Of a DNA stretch of 7,947 nt, positions 1 to 7,947 are shown in pieces. The position numbers and the translations under genes were made by a program. Origin of the DNA: Acidobacteriaceae bacterium (GTDB lineage Bacteria; Acidobacteriota; Terriglobia; Terriglobales; Acidobacteriaceae); assembly GCA_030049955.1 (NCBI GenBank), contig JASIJX010000572.1:1-7947 (forward strand). The letters run 5' to 3'. The notes beneath the pieces were generated by a model, which did no database searches, was not told the origin of the DNA, and saw only the letters and a program-made list of their open reading frames with translations. Position 1 is the stretch's first letter; each line of letters opens with the position of its first letter.

Positions 1-10
1 TCGTATCTCC

Positions 11-16
11 AGGAGG
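11..16 (+). promoter_or_regulatory. Strong Shine-Dalgarno before the first glnD ATG
   Basis: A perfect AGGAGG lies 12 nt upstream of the ATG at 29, a slightly long but usable spacing. Its last three bases fall in a small inverted repeat: AGGAA (14-18) can pair with TTCCT (22-26) around a GAA loop. This could partly hide the ribosome site. TGA codons at 26-28 and 30-32 (the latter overlapping the start as ATGA) could end an upstream gene and couple translation. Too little upstream sequence is present to tell. Confidence 0.6.
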
Positions 17-28
17 AAGAATTCCTGA

Positions 29-109
29 ATGAGAACTTTGCCTCGGTATCTCACTCTCGCGCTCTGCGCCCTTCTTTCGCTTGGCCTCACCTTTCCGCAG
101 GCCGTCGCA
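29..109 (+). other. Signal-peptide-like 5' end of the glnD frame
   Basis: Residues 1-27 have the three parts of a Sec signal peptide: a basic start (MRTLPR), a hydrophobic core at about 7-22 ([16 protein letters not shown]) and a c-region ending in the signal peptidase I box AVA (25-27), with cleavage predicted before Q28. A linker rich in Ala, Asn, Gln and Lys follows to about residue 55. This is seen directly in the translation; whether it is made or functional is unknown. There is no Cys in a lipobox position, so it is not a lipoprotein signal. Confidence 0.7.
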
Positions 110-2773
110 CAAAACGATAAGCCTGCCCCGGCAGCGGAGCAGGCCGCCGGCAATAAGTCCGGGGCAAACCAGAACGCCGCCGAAAGCGAAAAGCTACGGG
201 AGCAGTATATGCGGGAGATGGCGCTGGTGCGCCAGACCTGCGAGCGCACCGGAGACGGCACGGCCGCCATCCGCCGCCGCTCGGCCGTCGTGGACCGCAT
301 CCTGGGGGAAATGTGGCGCCGCGCCTTCGCCGGCCTGCCCGCGCAGAACGCGGCTCTGCTCGCCCTCGGCGGCTACGGGCGCAAGGATCTGTTCCCCTAT
401 TCCGACATCGACGTGTTGTTCGCGTTCGCCGACGAGAAGACCCAGGAGCATTCGCGCGAGCCGGTGCGGGCTATCATCCAGGGCATGTGGGACGTGGGCC
501 TGAGAGCCAGCCCCACTTCGCGCACGGTGAAAGAGGCCGGCCGCTTCGACCCTGACAATCTCGAGTTCACTCTTGCCACGCTCGATCGCCGCTTCCTCGC
601 CGGCCAGTACCCTCTCTACCAGCAGCTTCACCAGGCAGTGTTTCCGGGCCTGGTGCTGAGCGAGTGGAACCCCATTACACAGAAGCTGAGCGAGATTGCG
701 CGGGCGCGGCACGCCAAATACGGCAACACCATCTTCCATCTCGAGCCGAACCTGAAGGACTGCCCCGGCGGCTTGCGCGATTATCACCTCGCTGTCTGGT
801 TCGCCGTGCTGTTCCATCTGAAGGAAACCAAGGAATGGCCCCGGCAGCGGGGTGGGGTATTTCAGAGCGCGCGCGGCGACGCTGAGGCGGCCTTCGATTT
901 TCTGGCTGCAGCCCGATGTTTTCTGCACTTCCGTCATGGCCGCGACAACAATATCCTCGACTGGCAATCGCAGGACGAAGCAGCGGCGCTGTCGATCGGC
1001 CTGGAAACACGCGGCACTGCCGACCCCTCCTACTGGATGCGGACCTACTACCGGCACGCGCGCGTCATCTATCGCCGCGCGGTGCTTTTGATGGAGCATT
1101 TGCCTGCTCCGGTAAGCTTCTATCGCCAATTCCGCCGCCGCCGCACACCCATCGCCGGCACGGAGTTCCTGCTCGACCAGGGCCGCATCGACATCGAACC
1201 GGGCGCTCAGTTCAACGACACTTCGGCGATCCTGCGCGTCTTCACCCTGATGGCCACGCATGGCTACACGCTCTCGCAGGCTGCCGAGGACCGCATTACC
1301 GACGCGCTGCCGGTGCTGGCCATCCGCATTCCCGAAGGCCCGTATCTGTGGAACGCACTGCGCGAGGTGCTGCTCGGTCCCCATGCGGCGCATGCGCTGC
1401 GCACCATGCATGCGCTCGGCGTGCTGGAGATGTTCATCCCCGAGTTCCACGGCATCGATGCGCTGGTCATCCGCGACAGCTACCATCGCTACACGGTTGA
1501 CGAGCACACTTTTCTTGTGATCGACAACGTGCACAGCCTGCGGCAGCCGGCGCACGAGTACGAGCAGCGGCTGGCGCAACTGCTTCCTGAAATCGACCGG
1601 CTCGATCTGTTCCTGCTCGCCCTGCTCTTGCACGACACCGGCAAGGGCCGGCGCAGCGGCGACCACGCGACGCAAAGTGTTGAGCTGGCCGACAGCTTTC
1701 TGGCCCGGCTGGACTTCGATGCCGAGGAGCGCGAGTCGGTTCTAAAGCCGATCCGGCTGCATCTTGAAATGTCATCAGCCATGCGGCGCGACATCTTCGA
1801 CATCGAGAACGTGCGCGGCTTTGCCGAGAAGATCGGCAGCCCGCAGATGCTCAAGATGCTGACGATCATGACGTTCGCCGACATCAAGGCCGTAAACCCC
1901 GAGGCGCTTACGCCATGGAAGGCCGAAACCCTGTGGCAGTTTTACATGGCCACAGCCAACTTCATGGACCGCTCGGTGGACGAAACGCGCTATCACGCAG
2001 CCATCGATCCAACGCTGCTCAACCGTATCCGGTCGATGGTTCCGGCCACGCAATACGAGGCGCTGCGGCACTTCCTGGAAGGCCTGCCGCAGCGTTATCT
2101 GCAAACGCGGCTGCCGGAGCAGATTCGCAGCCATTTCCAGATGGCGCTGAACCTCGACAAGGACCCGGTGCAGCTCGATCTGCGGCCCAGCCGCCAGCTC
2201 TACGATCTCACAGTAATTACGCGCGACCGCTCGCGTCTGTTCGCTGATGTTGCCGGCGCGCTCGCGGCCTGGGGCATGAACATTGTGCGCGCGGGAGCGT
2301 TCTCGAACGACGCGGGCGTGATCGTAGACAGCTTCCTGTTCTCGGATGTCTTCCGGACCCTCGAACTGAACCCCAGCGAGCGCGGCCGATTCCTCGAAAG
2401 CATGCATGATGTGGTGGCGCAGAAGGCATCGGTTGAGCAACTGCTGCAGGCGCGGCGCCATTTGAACCACCCCGGCAATCTGAAAGTTGAAGTTCCCACC
2501 CGACTCGAGTTCGACTCCGAATCCTCTTCCCACTCCACGCTGCTGCAGGTTGTTGCCCAGGATTTACCCGGGCTTCTGCGTCGAATCGCGCTCACGCTCA
2601 GCACGCATCAATGCAACATCGAAGTGGCGCTGATCGATACGGAGGGCGAAACCGCGATCGACGTCTTCTACCTGACCAGTCAGGGAGCCAAGCTCCCCTC
2701 AGAAGCGCAGCAGACGCTGAGCCGCGACCTGACGACGGCGCTTGAAAATATGCGCTTGCCTGCAAACGCCTGA
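29..2773 (+). CDS. glnD: GlnD, bifunctional [protein-PII] uridylyltransferase / uridylyl-removing enzyme
   Basis: GlnD uridylylates PII (GlnB/GlnK) when glutamine is low and deuridylylates it when glutamine is high, so it controls glutamine synthetase and nitrogen gene expression from the cytosol. Domain order is complete. The nucleotidyltransferase motif [15 protein letters not shown] covers residues 114-128, with metal-binding D126 and D128. The conserved [13 protein letters not shown] follows at 239-251. The HD domain has HRYTVDEHT at 486-494 and HDTGKG at 535-540, then GDH at 544-546 with one more residue before it than in E. coli GlnD. Two ACT domains (about 724-800 and 836-905) are the expected glutamine sensors. 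The length of 914 aa is slightly above E. coli GlnD. Oddity: residues 1-27 look like a Sec signal peptide and 28-55 like a flexible linker; recognisable GlnD sequence starts near residue 56. The ATG at 209 (M61, 854 aa) is a plausible cytosolic start. The gene converges on nadB. Confidence 0.95.
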   Translation: MRTLPRYLTLALCALLSLGLTFPQAVAQNDKPAPAAEQAAGNKSGANQNAAESEKLREQYMREMALVRQTCERTGDGTAAIRRRSAVVDRILGEMWRRAFAGLPAQNAALLALGGYGRKDLFPYSDIDVLFAFADEKTQEHSREPVRAIIQGMWDVGLRASPTSRTVKEAGRFDPDNLEFTLATLDRRFLAGQYPLYQQLHQAVFPGLVLSEWNPITQKLSEIARARHAKYGNTIFHLEPNLKDCPGGLRDYHLAVWFAVLFHLKETKEWPRQRGGVFQSARGDAEAAFDFLAAARCFLHFRHGRDNNILDWQSQDEAAALSIGLETRGTADPSYWMRTYYRHARVIYRRAVLLMEHLPAPVSFYRQFRRRRTPIAGTEFLLDQGRIDIEPGAQFNDTSAILRVFTLMATHGYTLSQAAEDRITDALPVLAIRIPEGPYLWNALREVLLGPHAAHALRTMHALGVLEMFIPEFHGIDALVIRDSYHRYTVDEHTFLVIDNVHSLRQPAHEYEQRLAQLLPEIDRLDLFLLALLLHDTGKGRRSGDHATQSVELADSFLARLDFDAEERESVLKPIRLHLEMSSAMRRDIFDIENVRGFAEKIGSPQMLKMLTIMTFADIKAVNPEALTPWKAETLWQFYMATANFMDRSVDETRYHAAIDPTLLNRIRSMVPATQYEALRHFLEGLPQRYLQTRLPEQIRSHFQMALNLDKDPVQLDLRPSRQLYDLTVITRDRSRLFADVAGALAAWGMNIVRAGAFSNDAGVIVDSFLFSDVFRTLELNPSERGRFLESMHDVVAQKASVEQLLQARRHLNHPGNLKVEVPTRLEFDSESSSHSTLLQVVAQDLPGLLRRIALTLSTHQCNIEVALIDTEGETAIDVFYLTSQGAKLPSEAQQTLSRDLTTALENMRLPANA
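198..211 (+). promoter_or_regulatory. Alternative internal ribosome site and ATG for a cytosolic GlnD
   Basis: GGGAG at 198-202 lies 6 nt before an in-frame ATG at 209-211 (M61). Translation from here would remove the signal peptide and linker and give an 854-residue protein with all catalytic and sensor domains. It would start inside the N-terminal helix that precedes the nucleotidyltransferase domain. The spacing is better than that of the upstream AGGAGG, although the match to the consensus is weaker. Choice of this start is inference. Confidence 0.4.
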
Positions 2774-2787
2774 AGCGCGCCGGCAAA

Positions 2788-4356
2788 TCAGTCGATGCGG
2801 AAGTGGCAGCCGCGGCTTACCGTGCTTTGCCGCGCGGCGCTCAGGATGAGCTGCGCCGTCAGGATCCCGTTGCGCAGGCCGATCATCGCGTCGCTGATCT
2901 CGCAGCGCGCGTAGAAGCGGCCAATTTCCAGGTCGAGTTCGCTCAGCACGTGCCACGCGCGGTTCAGCCGCTTTTCGCTGCGGATGAGCCCGACATAATT
3001 CCACATGGTGTGCTGGATGGTCAGCCAGTCCTGCGCGATGAGCGCGGGATCGGCCGGCTCGCGCTCGTAGCGCCACTCGGCAATTGCAGGGAAATGGAAG
3101 CCTGGCTCGCGTGAACGAATGCGCTCCGCCGCGTCCGCTCCGGCACGCGTTCCCCACACCAGGCACTCGAGCAGCGACGTACTGGCCAGGCGGTTGGCGC
3201 CGTGCAGTCCGGTGCAGGCCACTTCGCCCACGGCACGCAGACGGTCAATATTCGTTCGTCCGTACTCGTCGGCAGCCACGCCGCCGCAACTGTAATGCGC
3301 GGCCGGTACAACGGGGATAGGCTCGCGGGTCATATCGATGTTGCGGTCCAGGCAGCCGGCATAGATACCGGGAAATCGCTCACGCAGATACTCTGCCGGC
3401 TTGTGCGAAATGTCGAGATACACGCACGACTCGCCCGATTCAAGCATCGTCTGGTAAATGGCGCGCGCAGCCACATCGCGCGGAGCGAGCGAGCCATCGG
3501 GGTGAAAGCGCTGCATGAACTCGTTGCCGTGGCGGTCCACCAGCCGGCCGCCTTCGCCGCGCACTGTTTCGGAGATCAGGAAACGTCCATCGGGGGCAAG
3601 CAGAGCCGTGGGATGAAATTGCACGTACTGCATGTTAATGACGCGCGCACCGGCGCGGTACGCCATCGCAATGCCGTCGCCGCGAGCCCCGGGCGGATTC
3701 GTAGTGTGCAGAAAAACATTGCCCAGCCCGCCGGTGGCCAAAATGGTTTCGCGCGCCATGAGCGGCGTCACGGAGCCCGTTGCCTGATCGAGAATATACG
3801 CGCCAACGCAGGCCAGCGGACGGTATACGTCAGTCGGTTCCAGCGAGTGATGCGCGGGCGTGAGCAGATCGACGGCCGTAGAGTTTCGTTCGATCGTTAC
3901 ATTGGGGTGCGCCTGCACGCGCTCAAAGAAGGCGCGCTCGATTGCCAGTCCCGTCTGATCCTTGTAGTGGATGATGCGCGGCTGCGAGTGCGCGGCTTCG
4001 CGCGTAAGGTGCGGCTCTTCGGGGCTTCCGGGCGAGGAATCGAAGGGAATCTCCAGCTCATCGATCAGGATGCGCTTAACCAGCGCCGGCCCCTCGCGGC
4101 TCAACAGCTCCGCCGAGCACCGCAGGCTCAAGCCTGCGCCCGCAGTAAGAATGTCGGCCACCAGATCTTCGGGATTTTCTTCAGGGTTGGCGTAGATGAT
4201 GCCACCCTGCGCACGATAAGTGTTGGTTTCCACCGCGTCAGGCACGCGCATTACCAGCGTGACTTTGCAGCCGCTCTTCGCCGCTGCCCATGCGGCAGAG
4301 AGACCTGCGAGGCCGCCGCCGATGACCAGGATGTCAGTTTCAGCAGGCGACCTCAT
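2788..4356 (-). CDS. nadB: L-aspartate oxidase (NadB)
   Basis: NadB is a cytosolic FAD enzyme that oxidises L-aspartate to iminoaspartate, the substrate of NadA, in de novo NAD synthesis. The 522-residue protein belongs to the succinate dehydrogenase/fumarate reductase flavoprotein family. The dinucleotide-binding motif GGGLAG is at 13-18, and QGGI at 50-53. FHPTAL with H248 is at 247-252, SETVRGEGGRL at 262-272, and PRDVAARAI with the likely catalytic R293 at 292-300. VPAAHYSCGGV with H354 is at 350-360, and HGANRLASTSLLECLVWG with R389 at 385-402. These fit the E. coli active-site residues R290, H351 and R386. E120 matches the substrate-contacting E121, but the following pair is AA where E. 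coli has GG. The C-terminus stops right after SRGCHFRID, a little shorter than E. coli. The ATG at 4356 has AAAGGAT 14 nt upstream, a weakly placed Shine-Dalgarno. The gene lies 86 bp after nadA and probably shares its transcript. Confidence 0.96.
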   Translation of the reverse strand: MRSPAETDILVIGGGLAGLSAAWAAAKSGCKVTLVMRVPDAVETNTYRAQGGIIYANPEENPEDLVADILTAGAGLSLRCSAELLSREGPALVKRILIDELEIPFDSSPGSPEEPHLTREAAHSQPRIIHYKDQTGLAIERAFFERVQAHPNVTIERNSTAVDLLTPAHHSLEPTDVYRPLACVGAYILDQATGSVTPLMARETILATGGLGNVFLHTTNPPGARGDGIAMAYRAGARVINMQYVQFHPTALLAPDGRFLISETVRGEGGRLVDRHGNEFMQRFHPDGSLAPRDVAARAIYQTMLESGESCVYLDISHKPAEYLRERFPGIYAGCLDRNIDMTREPIPVVPAAHYSCGGVAADEYGRTNIDRLRAVGEVACTGLHGANRLASTSLLECLVWGTRAGADAAERIRSREPGFHFPAIAEWRYEREPADPALIAQDWLTIQHTMWNYVGLIRSEKRLNRAWHVLSELDLEIGRFYARCEISDAMIGLRNGILTAQLILSAARQSTVSRGCHFRID

Positions 4357-4387
4357 GGTTTCGCGATCTTATCCTTTCGTTGGCCAT

Positions 4388-4409
4388 GCGCAGCCACACA
4401 CGCTCGCGC
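4388..4409 (-). other. Hairpin in the nadA-nadB intergenic gap
   Basis: On the plus strand GCGCAGC (4388-4394) and GCTCGCGC (4402-4409) pair as a 7-bp stem with one bulged base and a CACACAC loop. In the minus-strand transcript it lies in the 86-nt spacer between the nadA stop and the nadB start. There is no T-tract after it in that direction, so it is not a canonical terminator. It could be an RNA stability or processing structure, or chance in GC-rich DNA. Nothing else was recognised in the spacer. Confidence 0.3.
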
Positions 4410-4442
4410 CACAGCAGGCGCTTGCTACCACGCGTGCGGCCT

Positions 4443-5405
<963 letters not shown>

Positions 5406-5501
5406 GCTTCTATCGTAACATTGCGGTTAATCCGGCTGTAACAATACTGCCTGTCATCAAATAAGGCGCAGAGCGCAGGAGCCTTGCGCGCAGTGTGCAT
5501 T
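5406..5501 (-). promoter_or_regulatory. 96-bp glyS-nadA spacer, possible nadA control region
   Basis: This spacer is more AT-rich than its surroundings in the half nearest nadA. On the minus strand the hexamer TGTTAC occurs twice in the same orientation (plus-strand GTAACA at 5438-5443 and 5415-5420), 23 bp apart. The copy nearer nadA forms TGTTACGAT, which resembles an extended -10 element. If used, it would put transcription start almost at the nadA ATG. No clear -35 box, terminator or known operator was recognised, so nadA may simply be co-transcribed with glyS. Confidence 0.25.
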
Positions 5502-7583
5502 CTACCCCGCAACGATCTCGCTGAAGTCGGCAATGGTCGAGAAGTTGTTGAGAACTCCATCGATGAGGGCAAGGTGAGCACCTCGGAGCGTCTCATCAGG
5601 ATCGAGCACCATCACCTTGTCGAAAAAAGCATCGACCTGGGGCCGCAACGTGGCGATAAGCGTGAGCGCCTCAGGATATTTGCGCTGCTCACGAAGCCGC
5701 TCCACCTGTGGCGCGATCTTGGCAGTTGCATTCCTCAGGCTTAGGGCTTCGGCGGCTTTGACATTGGCCCACGAGCCATTTGAGAAACCTTTCTCCTTGG
5801 CCTGCCGCAGAATGTTCTTGATGCGCTTGAACGCGATCGAGATGGCGGCAAAGTCCTCCGAGCCGCGCACTGCGGTGAGCGCTTCGGCGCGGGCGATAGC
5901 GTCGCGCATATCGTCGGCCCCAGCGGCGAGCACGGCATTGACCACGTCGTAGGCAAAGCCGCGAACATCCTTAAGATAAAAATTGAGTCGCTCGCGCAGG
6001 AAGGCAGCGACCTGGTCCCGGTTGGCTGCGTCAGCGCCGTACGCAGCGAGCACGTCAGCCAGAGTAAGCGGCAGGTCCGACTCAGCAAGAATCTTGACAA
6101 TTGCGTTTGCGGCGCGGCGCAATGCAAATGGATCCTTGGATCCAGTCGGAGCATTGCCGATGCCGAACATGGCCACGATAGTCTGAATGCGGTCGGCCAA
6201 CCCAAGGATCTGTCCTTCGACCGTGCGCGGAATCGCGTCCTCAATCGAAGCGGGTGTGTACTGATCGTAGATCGCTTGCGCAACGCTCTCGCCGAGCCCC
6301 TGCGCCCGCGCGTACAGTCCACCGATAATGCCCTGCAGCTCGGTAAATTCCTTCACCAGCTCAGTCGTGAGGTCTGTCTTGGCTAGCTCGACGGCTTTAA
6401 GCAGAGCACCCTCATTCAAGCTCGCGCCGGCAGACTGCACCTTGGCTGCAAGTGCTTCGGCAACGCGCTGATTCGCCTGCGTCTTCCAGGCATAGCTGCC
6501 AAGCTCTTTCTGGAAGGTAACGTGTTCAAGGCTCGATACACGCGCTGTGAGCGGCGTCTTCTGGTCGAAATCCCAGAAGAAGCGCGCGTCCTTGAATCGC
6601 GCGCGCAGCACGCGCGCATTGCCATGCCGGATGATCGCCGCGCCCTGCTCATCGACGCGCGTATTGAGAACAGCAAGAAAGTGCGGCGCAAGCTTGCCGC
6701 TCGCGTCTTCCACGGCGAAGTACTTCTGGTGGTCGCGCATTACCGTGACCAGGACTTCCTCAGGCAGCTCGAGATACTCGCGCTCGAAGTCGCCGAGGAT
6801 GACCGAAGGCCACTCGGTGAGATGAACTACGGTTTCGACAAGCGGCTCGTCTTCGCGCCAGCGCGCGCCGGGGACAGTGCGAGTGGCGGCGTCGAGCGCT
6901 TTGCGAATCATGTGTTGCCGCTCGGCAACCGAAACCACAACGCTGGCGCTGCGCAGGGCTTCAACGTAGTTCTTGGGCGCATCGATCATGACGGGCGCCG
7001 CACCGTGCAGCACGCGATGGCCACGGCTCTCGCGTCCTGCGGCGATCCCGCCGATCTCCAGCGGAACAATCTCTGAACCGAGCAGCGCCACAACCCAGCG
7101 CACGGGCCGCACAAAGCGCTCCGGCTTGCCTGCGCGCCAGTACATGTTTTTGGCCCAGTAGATGGCCAGCACTTCCTTCGGCAGTTCAGCCGCGAGCAAC
7201 TCCGTTGCGGAACGTCCCTGACGCTTCACGGTCGCTCCGACGTACTCGCCCTTGGACGTCGTGATCTTCTGGAGCGCGGAGACATCCACGCCAGTCTTCT
7301 TTGCGAATGCCTGCGCGGCCGGAGTGGGCGCATCGTCCTTGAACGCAACCTTCCACGAAGGGCCGGTGAGCTGCTCCTCGGTGTCGGCCTGGCGCGCGAG
7401 CACACCCTCGGCGAGCACGGCAAGCCGGCGCGGCGTGGAAAACGTGGTCACGGCGCTGCCTTCATGGAGCAGCCGCTCGCGCGTGAGCAGGTCGATGACG
7501 CGGCGGCCGAGCTCGGCCTCGGCCGAGGCGATCATGCGGGCCGGGATTTCTTCAAGGCCAAGTTCGAAAAGAAAGTCTGACAT
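5502..7583 (-). CDS. glyS: Glycyl-tRNA synthetase beta subunit (GlyS)
   Basis: GlyS is the tRNA-recognition subunit of the bacterial alpha2beta2 glycyl-tRNA synthetase and works with GlyQ to charge tRNA-Gly in the cytosol. From the ATG at 7583 it has 693 residues, close to E. coli GlyS (689). Family landmarks are FLFELGLEEIPARM at 4-17, FSTPRRLAVLAEG at 48-60, RFVRPVRW at 156-163, SRGHRVLHG at 186-194, MRDHQKYF at 282-289 and HFLAVLNT at 301-308. GNARVLRARFKDARFFWD at 321-338, ELVKEFTELQGIIGGLYA at 408-425 and DPFALRRAA at 484-492 follow. The C-terminal 100 or so residues match the DALR-type anticodon-binding region. A GTG at 7625 would add 14 residues (basic, KAKK-containing), but these do not resemble the family and lie beside an intergenic repeat, so the ATG is preferred. 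Its Shine-Dalgarno is weak (AAGAAAA). It lies 87 bp downstream of glyQ. Confidence 0.96.
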   Translation of the reverse strand: MSDFLFELGLEEIPARMIASAEAELGRRVIDLLTRERLLHEGSAVTTFSTPRRLAVLAEGVLARQADTEEQLTGPSWKVAFKDDAPTPAAQAFAKKTGVDVSALQKITTSKGEYVGATVKRQGRSATELLAAELPKEVLAIYWAKNMYWRAGKPERFVRPVRWVVALLGSEIVPLEIGGIAAGRESRGHRVLHGAAPVMIDAPKNYVEALRSASVVVSVAERQHMIRKALDAATRTVPGARWREDEPLVETVVHLTEWPSVILGDFEREYLELPEEVLVTVMRDHQKYFAVEDASGKLAPHFLAVLNTRVDEQGAAIIRHGNARVLRARFKDARFFWDFDQKTPLTARVSSLEHVTFQKELGSYAWKTQANQRVAEALAAKVQSAGASLNEGALLKAVELAKTDLTTELVKEFTELQGIIGGLYARAQGLGESVAQAIYDQYTPASIEDAIPRTVEGQILGLADRIQTIVAMFGIGNAPTGSKDPFALRRAANAIVKILAESDLPLTLADVLAAYGADAANRDQVAAFLRERLNFYLKDVRGFAYDVVNAVLAAGADDMRDAIARAEALTAVRGSEDFAAISIAFKRIKNILRQAKEKGFSNGSWANVKAAEALSLRNATAKIAPQVERLREQRKYPEALTLIATLRPQVDAFFDKVMVLDPDETLRGAHLALIDGVLNNFSTIADFSEIVAG

Positions 7584-7625
7584 GATTTTCTTAGCTTTCG
7601 TGGTCGTGCGAGCGGCGCGAACCAC

Positions 7626-7657
7626 AGATCCTTCGGCTCCGCTGCGCTTCGCTCAGG
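7626..7657. repeat. Intergenic repeat-like element between glyQ and glyS
   Basis: On the minus strand this reads CCTGAGCGAAGCG, then a short GC-rich stretch, then GAGCCGAAGGATCT. It has internal AGCG/GAGC periodicity and partly complementary ends (CCT/AGG). From memory, variants of CCTGAGCG...GAAGGATC are common dispersed intergenic sequences in acidobacterial and some other genomes. Only one copy is present here, so its repeat nature cannot be shown from the window. It ends just before the GTG at 7625, and its GAAGGAT part could look like a ribosome site for that codon. Confidence 0.45.
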
Positions 7658-7670
7658 CTGTTGATAGAAT

Positions 7671-7947
7671 TCATGCCGTTTGCTGCAGCGCGTAAGCCTT
7701 CGCCACGCCCACAGCCAAATTTCGAATGCGGCCGATTACGCCCACCCGCTCCGTTACGCTGATGGCGCCGCGCGCATCGAGCAGGTTGAACAGATTCGAG
7801 CACTTGAGCGCGAGCTCGTAGGTGGCCAGCAGCGGGAAGCGACGCTTCTCTGCTGCACTGGACTGCTCATTATTGAGCACGGCGTTGGCCTGCGCCAGCA
7901 GCGACTGCGCTTCCGCTTCGTAACTGTTGAAGTGCTCCCACAGCCGC
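7671..7947 (-). CDS. glyQ: Glycyl-tRNA synthetase alpha subunit (GlyQ), C-terminal part
   Basis: GlyQ carries the class II catalytic core that activates glycine, and it pairs with GlyS. Only the last 91 residues are in the window; the frame runs off the right edge, where translation begins [14 protein letters not shown]. The diagnostic stretch [15 protein letters not shown] followed by RIRNLA is near-invariant in GlyQ C-termini, and the upstream YEAEAQSLL and [11 protein letters not shown] also fit the helical tail. The stop codon is TGA (7673-7671). A GTG at 7880 is internal and not the start. The catalytic motifs lie outside the window. It is the first gene of the visible minus-strand cluster and lies directly upstream of glyS, the usual glyQS order. 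Confidence 0.95.
   Translation of the reverse strand, partial: RLWEHFNSYEAEAQSLLAQANAVLNNEQSSAAEKRRFPLLATYELALKCSNLFNLLDARGAISVTERVGVIGRIRNLAVGVAKAYALQQTA

Noticed and set aside
1..120. Frame 1 open from the left edge to a TAA at 118-120, possibly the end of an upstream gene
   Set aside because: About 39 codons with no recognisable protein similarity; it overlaps the glnD start region and cannot be told from chance.
194..1675. 493-codon open frame antisense to glnD
   Set aside because: It lies wholly opposite a clear GlnD coding region, its translation has no recognisable domain, and long antisense frames are expected in GC-rich codon-biased DNA.
1775..2533. 252-codon open frame antisense to the HD/ACT part of glnD
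   Set aside because: Shadow of the glnD frame with no domain or ribosome site.
2774..2787. Terminator between glnD and nadB
   Set aside because: The 14-bp gap is GC-rich but forms no stable stem with a following T-tract on either strand.
4340..4387. 15-codon leader-like frame overlapping the nadB start
   Set aside because: No Shine-Dalgarno, no regulatory codon run and no attenuator structure; it is too short to support.
7584..7625. GTG start giving GlyS a 14-residue N-terminal extension
   Set aside because: The extension does not resemble GlyS N-termini, and the conserved family start begins at the ATG at 7583. The GTG lies next to an intergenic repeat.

Overview
The window reads as ordinary chromosomal DNA from a GC-rich bacterium. 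Codon use is strongly GC-biased, and glycyl-tRNA synthetase is the bacterial two-subunit (alpha2beta2) type. The protein sequences and an intergenic repeat of the CCTGAGCG...GAAGGATC type suggest an acidobacterium (Terriglobia-like). That placement is from memory and is tentative.

Layout: a plus-strand gene fills 29-2773 and encodes GlnD, the bifunctional uridylyltransferase/uridylyl-removing enzyme that sets the modification state of PII in nitrogen control. It converges on a minus-strand cluster covering the rest of the window. In transcription order (right to left) that cluster is glyQ (3' end only, 7947-7671), glyS (7583-5502), nadA (5405-4443) and nadB (4356-2788). Gaps between the minus-strand genes are 86-96 bp, and the nadB and glnD stop codons are separated by 14 bp. 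No tRNA, rRNA, CRISPR array, insertion sequence or convincing rho-independent terminator was seen.

How the genes work together: GlyQ and GlyS form the tetrameric enzyme that charges tRNA-Gly. NadB oxidises L-aspartate to iminoaspartate, and NadA condenses that with dihydroxyacetone phosphate to give quinolinate, the first two steps of de novo NAD synthesis. The next enzyme, NadC, is not in the window. GlnD has no obvious direct link to its neighbours.

I did not find a previously undescribed system. The most unusual point is the N-terminus of the glnD reading frame. It begins with a textbook Sec signal peptide and a low-complexity linker behind a strong Shine-Dalgarno, although GlnD is a cytosolic enzyme. 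An in-frame ATG at 209 with its own Shine-Dalgarno-like sequence offers a cytosolic start. Other items worth a look are the tight convergent 3' ends, the glyQS-nadAB linkage, a repeat between glyQ and glyS, and small structures in the intergenic gaps.
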